6,245 nucleotides of DNA, taken from assembly GCA_018969455.1 (NCBI GenBank), contig JAGWYI010000265.1:1-6245 (forward strand), given 5' to 3'. Source of the stretch: Bacteroidota bacterium (GTDB taxonomy: Bacteria > Bacteroidota > Bacteroidia > Chitinophagales > Saprospiraceae). This document shows positions 5,844 through 6,245 of the stretch, piece after piece. The first letter of the stretch is position 1. Every line of letters begins with the position of its first letter. The notes under the pieces are model-generated. The model saw only the letters and a list, made by a program, of their open reading frames with translations. It made no database searches and had not been told where the DNA came from. A program made the position numbers and the translations under genes.

Positions 5844-6245
5844 TTAGTTTTTTACAATGGAAACGGGCAAAGTGCGCGTGCCCTGTTCGGATTGAATATT
5901 TAGCAGATACAGCCCGGTGGGTAGTTGAGGCACCTCTATATTGCGTAAGAAGGCACCTTCCAAAGGTTCAAATTGTTGGGTAAAAAGTACACGGCCTTGC
6001 AAATCCAGTAAACGTACTTGCAGGGAGGAGGGCCTTTCCAAAAAGCCTGTGAAGTGGAAACTCCCGGTGTTAGGATTGGGATACACTTCTACATTCAATT
6101 GCGCCGGGTTGGCAGGGTTTTGGGTTGCTACGGGTGTGTCGATCAATAGTTTCCATACTTCGTAACCATATTCGTCGGTTGCGGCGGTGAAATAGAGGTA
6201 GTTGTTGATGATTTGGAGGTTTTCCTTCCTGGAATCATCTCCAAA
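5844..6245 (-). CDS. T9SS-secreted protein, C-terminal part (ELWxxDGT-repeat-like end plus sorting domain)
   Basis: Frame open from the right edge to TAA at 5846-5844: 133 residues seen, N-terminus missing. The first ~35 residues include NNYLYFTAATDEYGYEVWKL, which resembles the final unit of the 'LYFTA.D...G.ELWK.DGT' repeats of large Bacteroidota and cyanobacterial surface proteins (family suggestion by pattern only). After a short Pro/Asn-rich linker (IDTPVATQNPANPAQLN) comes a T9SS type A sorting domain: VEVYPNPNTGSFHF, a LLDLQGRVL strand, LPTGLYLLNI, and the terminal PVSIVKN. The domain directs passage through the outer membrane and is normally cleaved or anchored at the surface. A TTG inside the frame at 6146 is not taken as a start because the coding pattern continues upstream to the edge. 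Confidence 0.88.
   Translation of the reverse strand, partial: FGDDSRKENLQIINNYLYFTAATDEYGYEVWKLLIDTPVATQNPANPAQLNVEVYPNPNTGSFHFTGFLERPSSLQVRLLDLQGRVLFTQQFEPLEGAFLRNIEVPQLPTGLYLLNIQSEQGTRTLPVSIVKN

Noticed and set aside
5844..6146. A separate 100-residue gene starting at TTG 6146
   Set aside because: The frame continues upstream to the window edge with sensible repeat-like protein (LYFTA...YEVWK), so this is the tail of a longer gene, not a small gene.
1..6245. Possible defence island, CRISPR array, toxin-antitoxin pair or RNA gene
   Set aside because: No regularly spaced repeats, no tRNA- or rRNA-like sequence, and no gene with a nuclease, toxin or antitoxin pattern other than the IS transposase.

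Overview
The window looks like chromosomal DNA from a Bacteroidota bacterium, most likely near the Saprospiraceae/Chitinophagaceae type (the lineage is inference). Two predicted proteins end in C-terminal sorting domains of the type IX secretion system (T9SS), with an 'APNPS' or 'YPNPN' motif followed by a beta-rich tail. Promoter-like sites fit the Bacteroidota TAnnTTTG -7 consensus, and starts lack clear Shine-Dalgarno sequences. Four of the six genes encode exported proteins.

Layout from left to right. (1) Positions 1-535, minus strand: the N-terminal 178 residues of an exported protein resembling the 'choice-of-anchor V' family, with a CX4CH heme-type motif; it runs off the left edge. (2) A 161-bp divergent intergenic region. 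(3) Positions 697-2229, plus strand: a complete ALDH7/antiquitin-type aldehyde dehydrogenase, the lysine-catabolic aminoadipate-semialdehyde (piperideine-6-carboxylate) dehydrogenase. It is the only metabolic gene here and is visibly richer in G+C than its neighbours. (4) A strong bidirectional hairpin terminator at 2254-2296, shared with the convergent next gene. (5) Positions 2295-4349, minus strand: a complete 684-residue secreted beta-helix protein with a choice-of-anchor-Q-like segment and a T9SS tail. (6) A 156-bp intergenic region with a long inverted repeat. (7) About 4434-5628: a complete IS4-family insertion sequence with imperfect terminal inverted repeats and one intact DDE transposase carrying the Y-(2)-R-(3)-E-(6)-K signature. 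(8) Positions 5607-5816, minus strand: the first ~63 codons of a secreted-protein gene, cut off by the insertion sequence, whose terminal repeat supplies a new stop codon. (9) Positions 5844-6245, minus strand: the C-terminal 133 residues of another T9SS cargo, which runs off the right edge and lies 27 bp upstream of the broken gene.

The exported-protein genes do not form an obvious pathway with the dehydrogenase. The most informative feature is the insertion-sequence junction. The right flank is the start of a secreted-protein gene, but the left flank is not its continuation, and no target-site duplication is visible. This points to an IS-associated deletion or rearrangement, or to an assembly join, rather than a simple insertion. 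I did not find a defence system, CRISPR array, tRNA or rRNA, and nothing here amounts to a convincing new multi-gene system.
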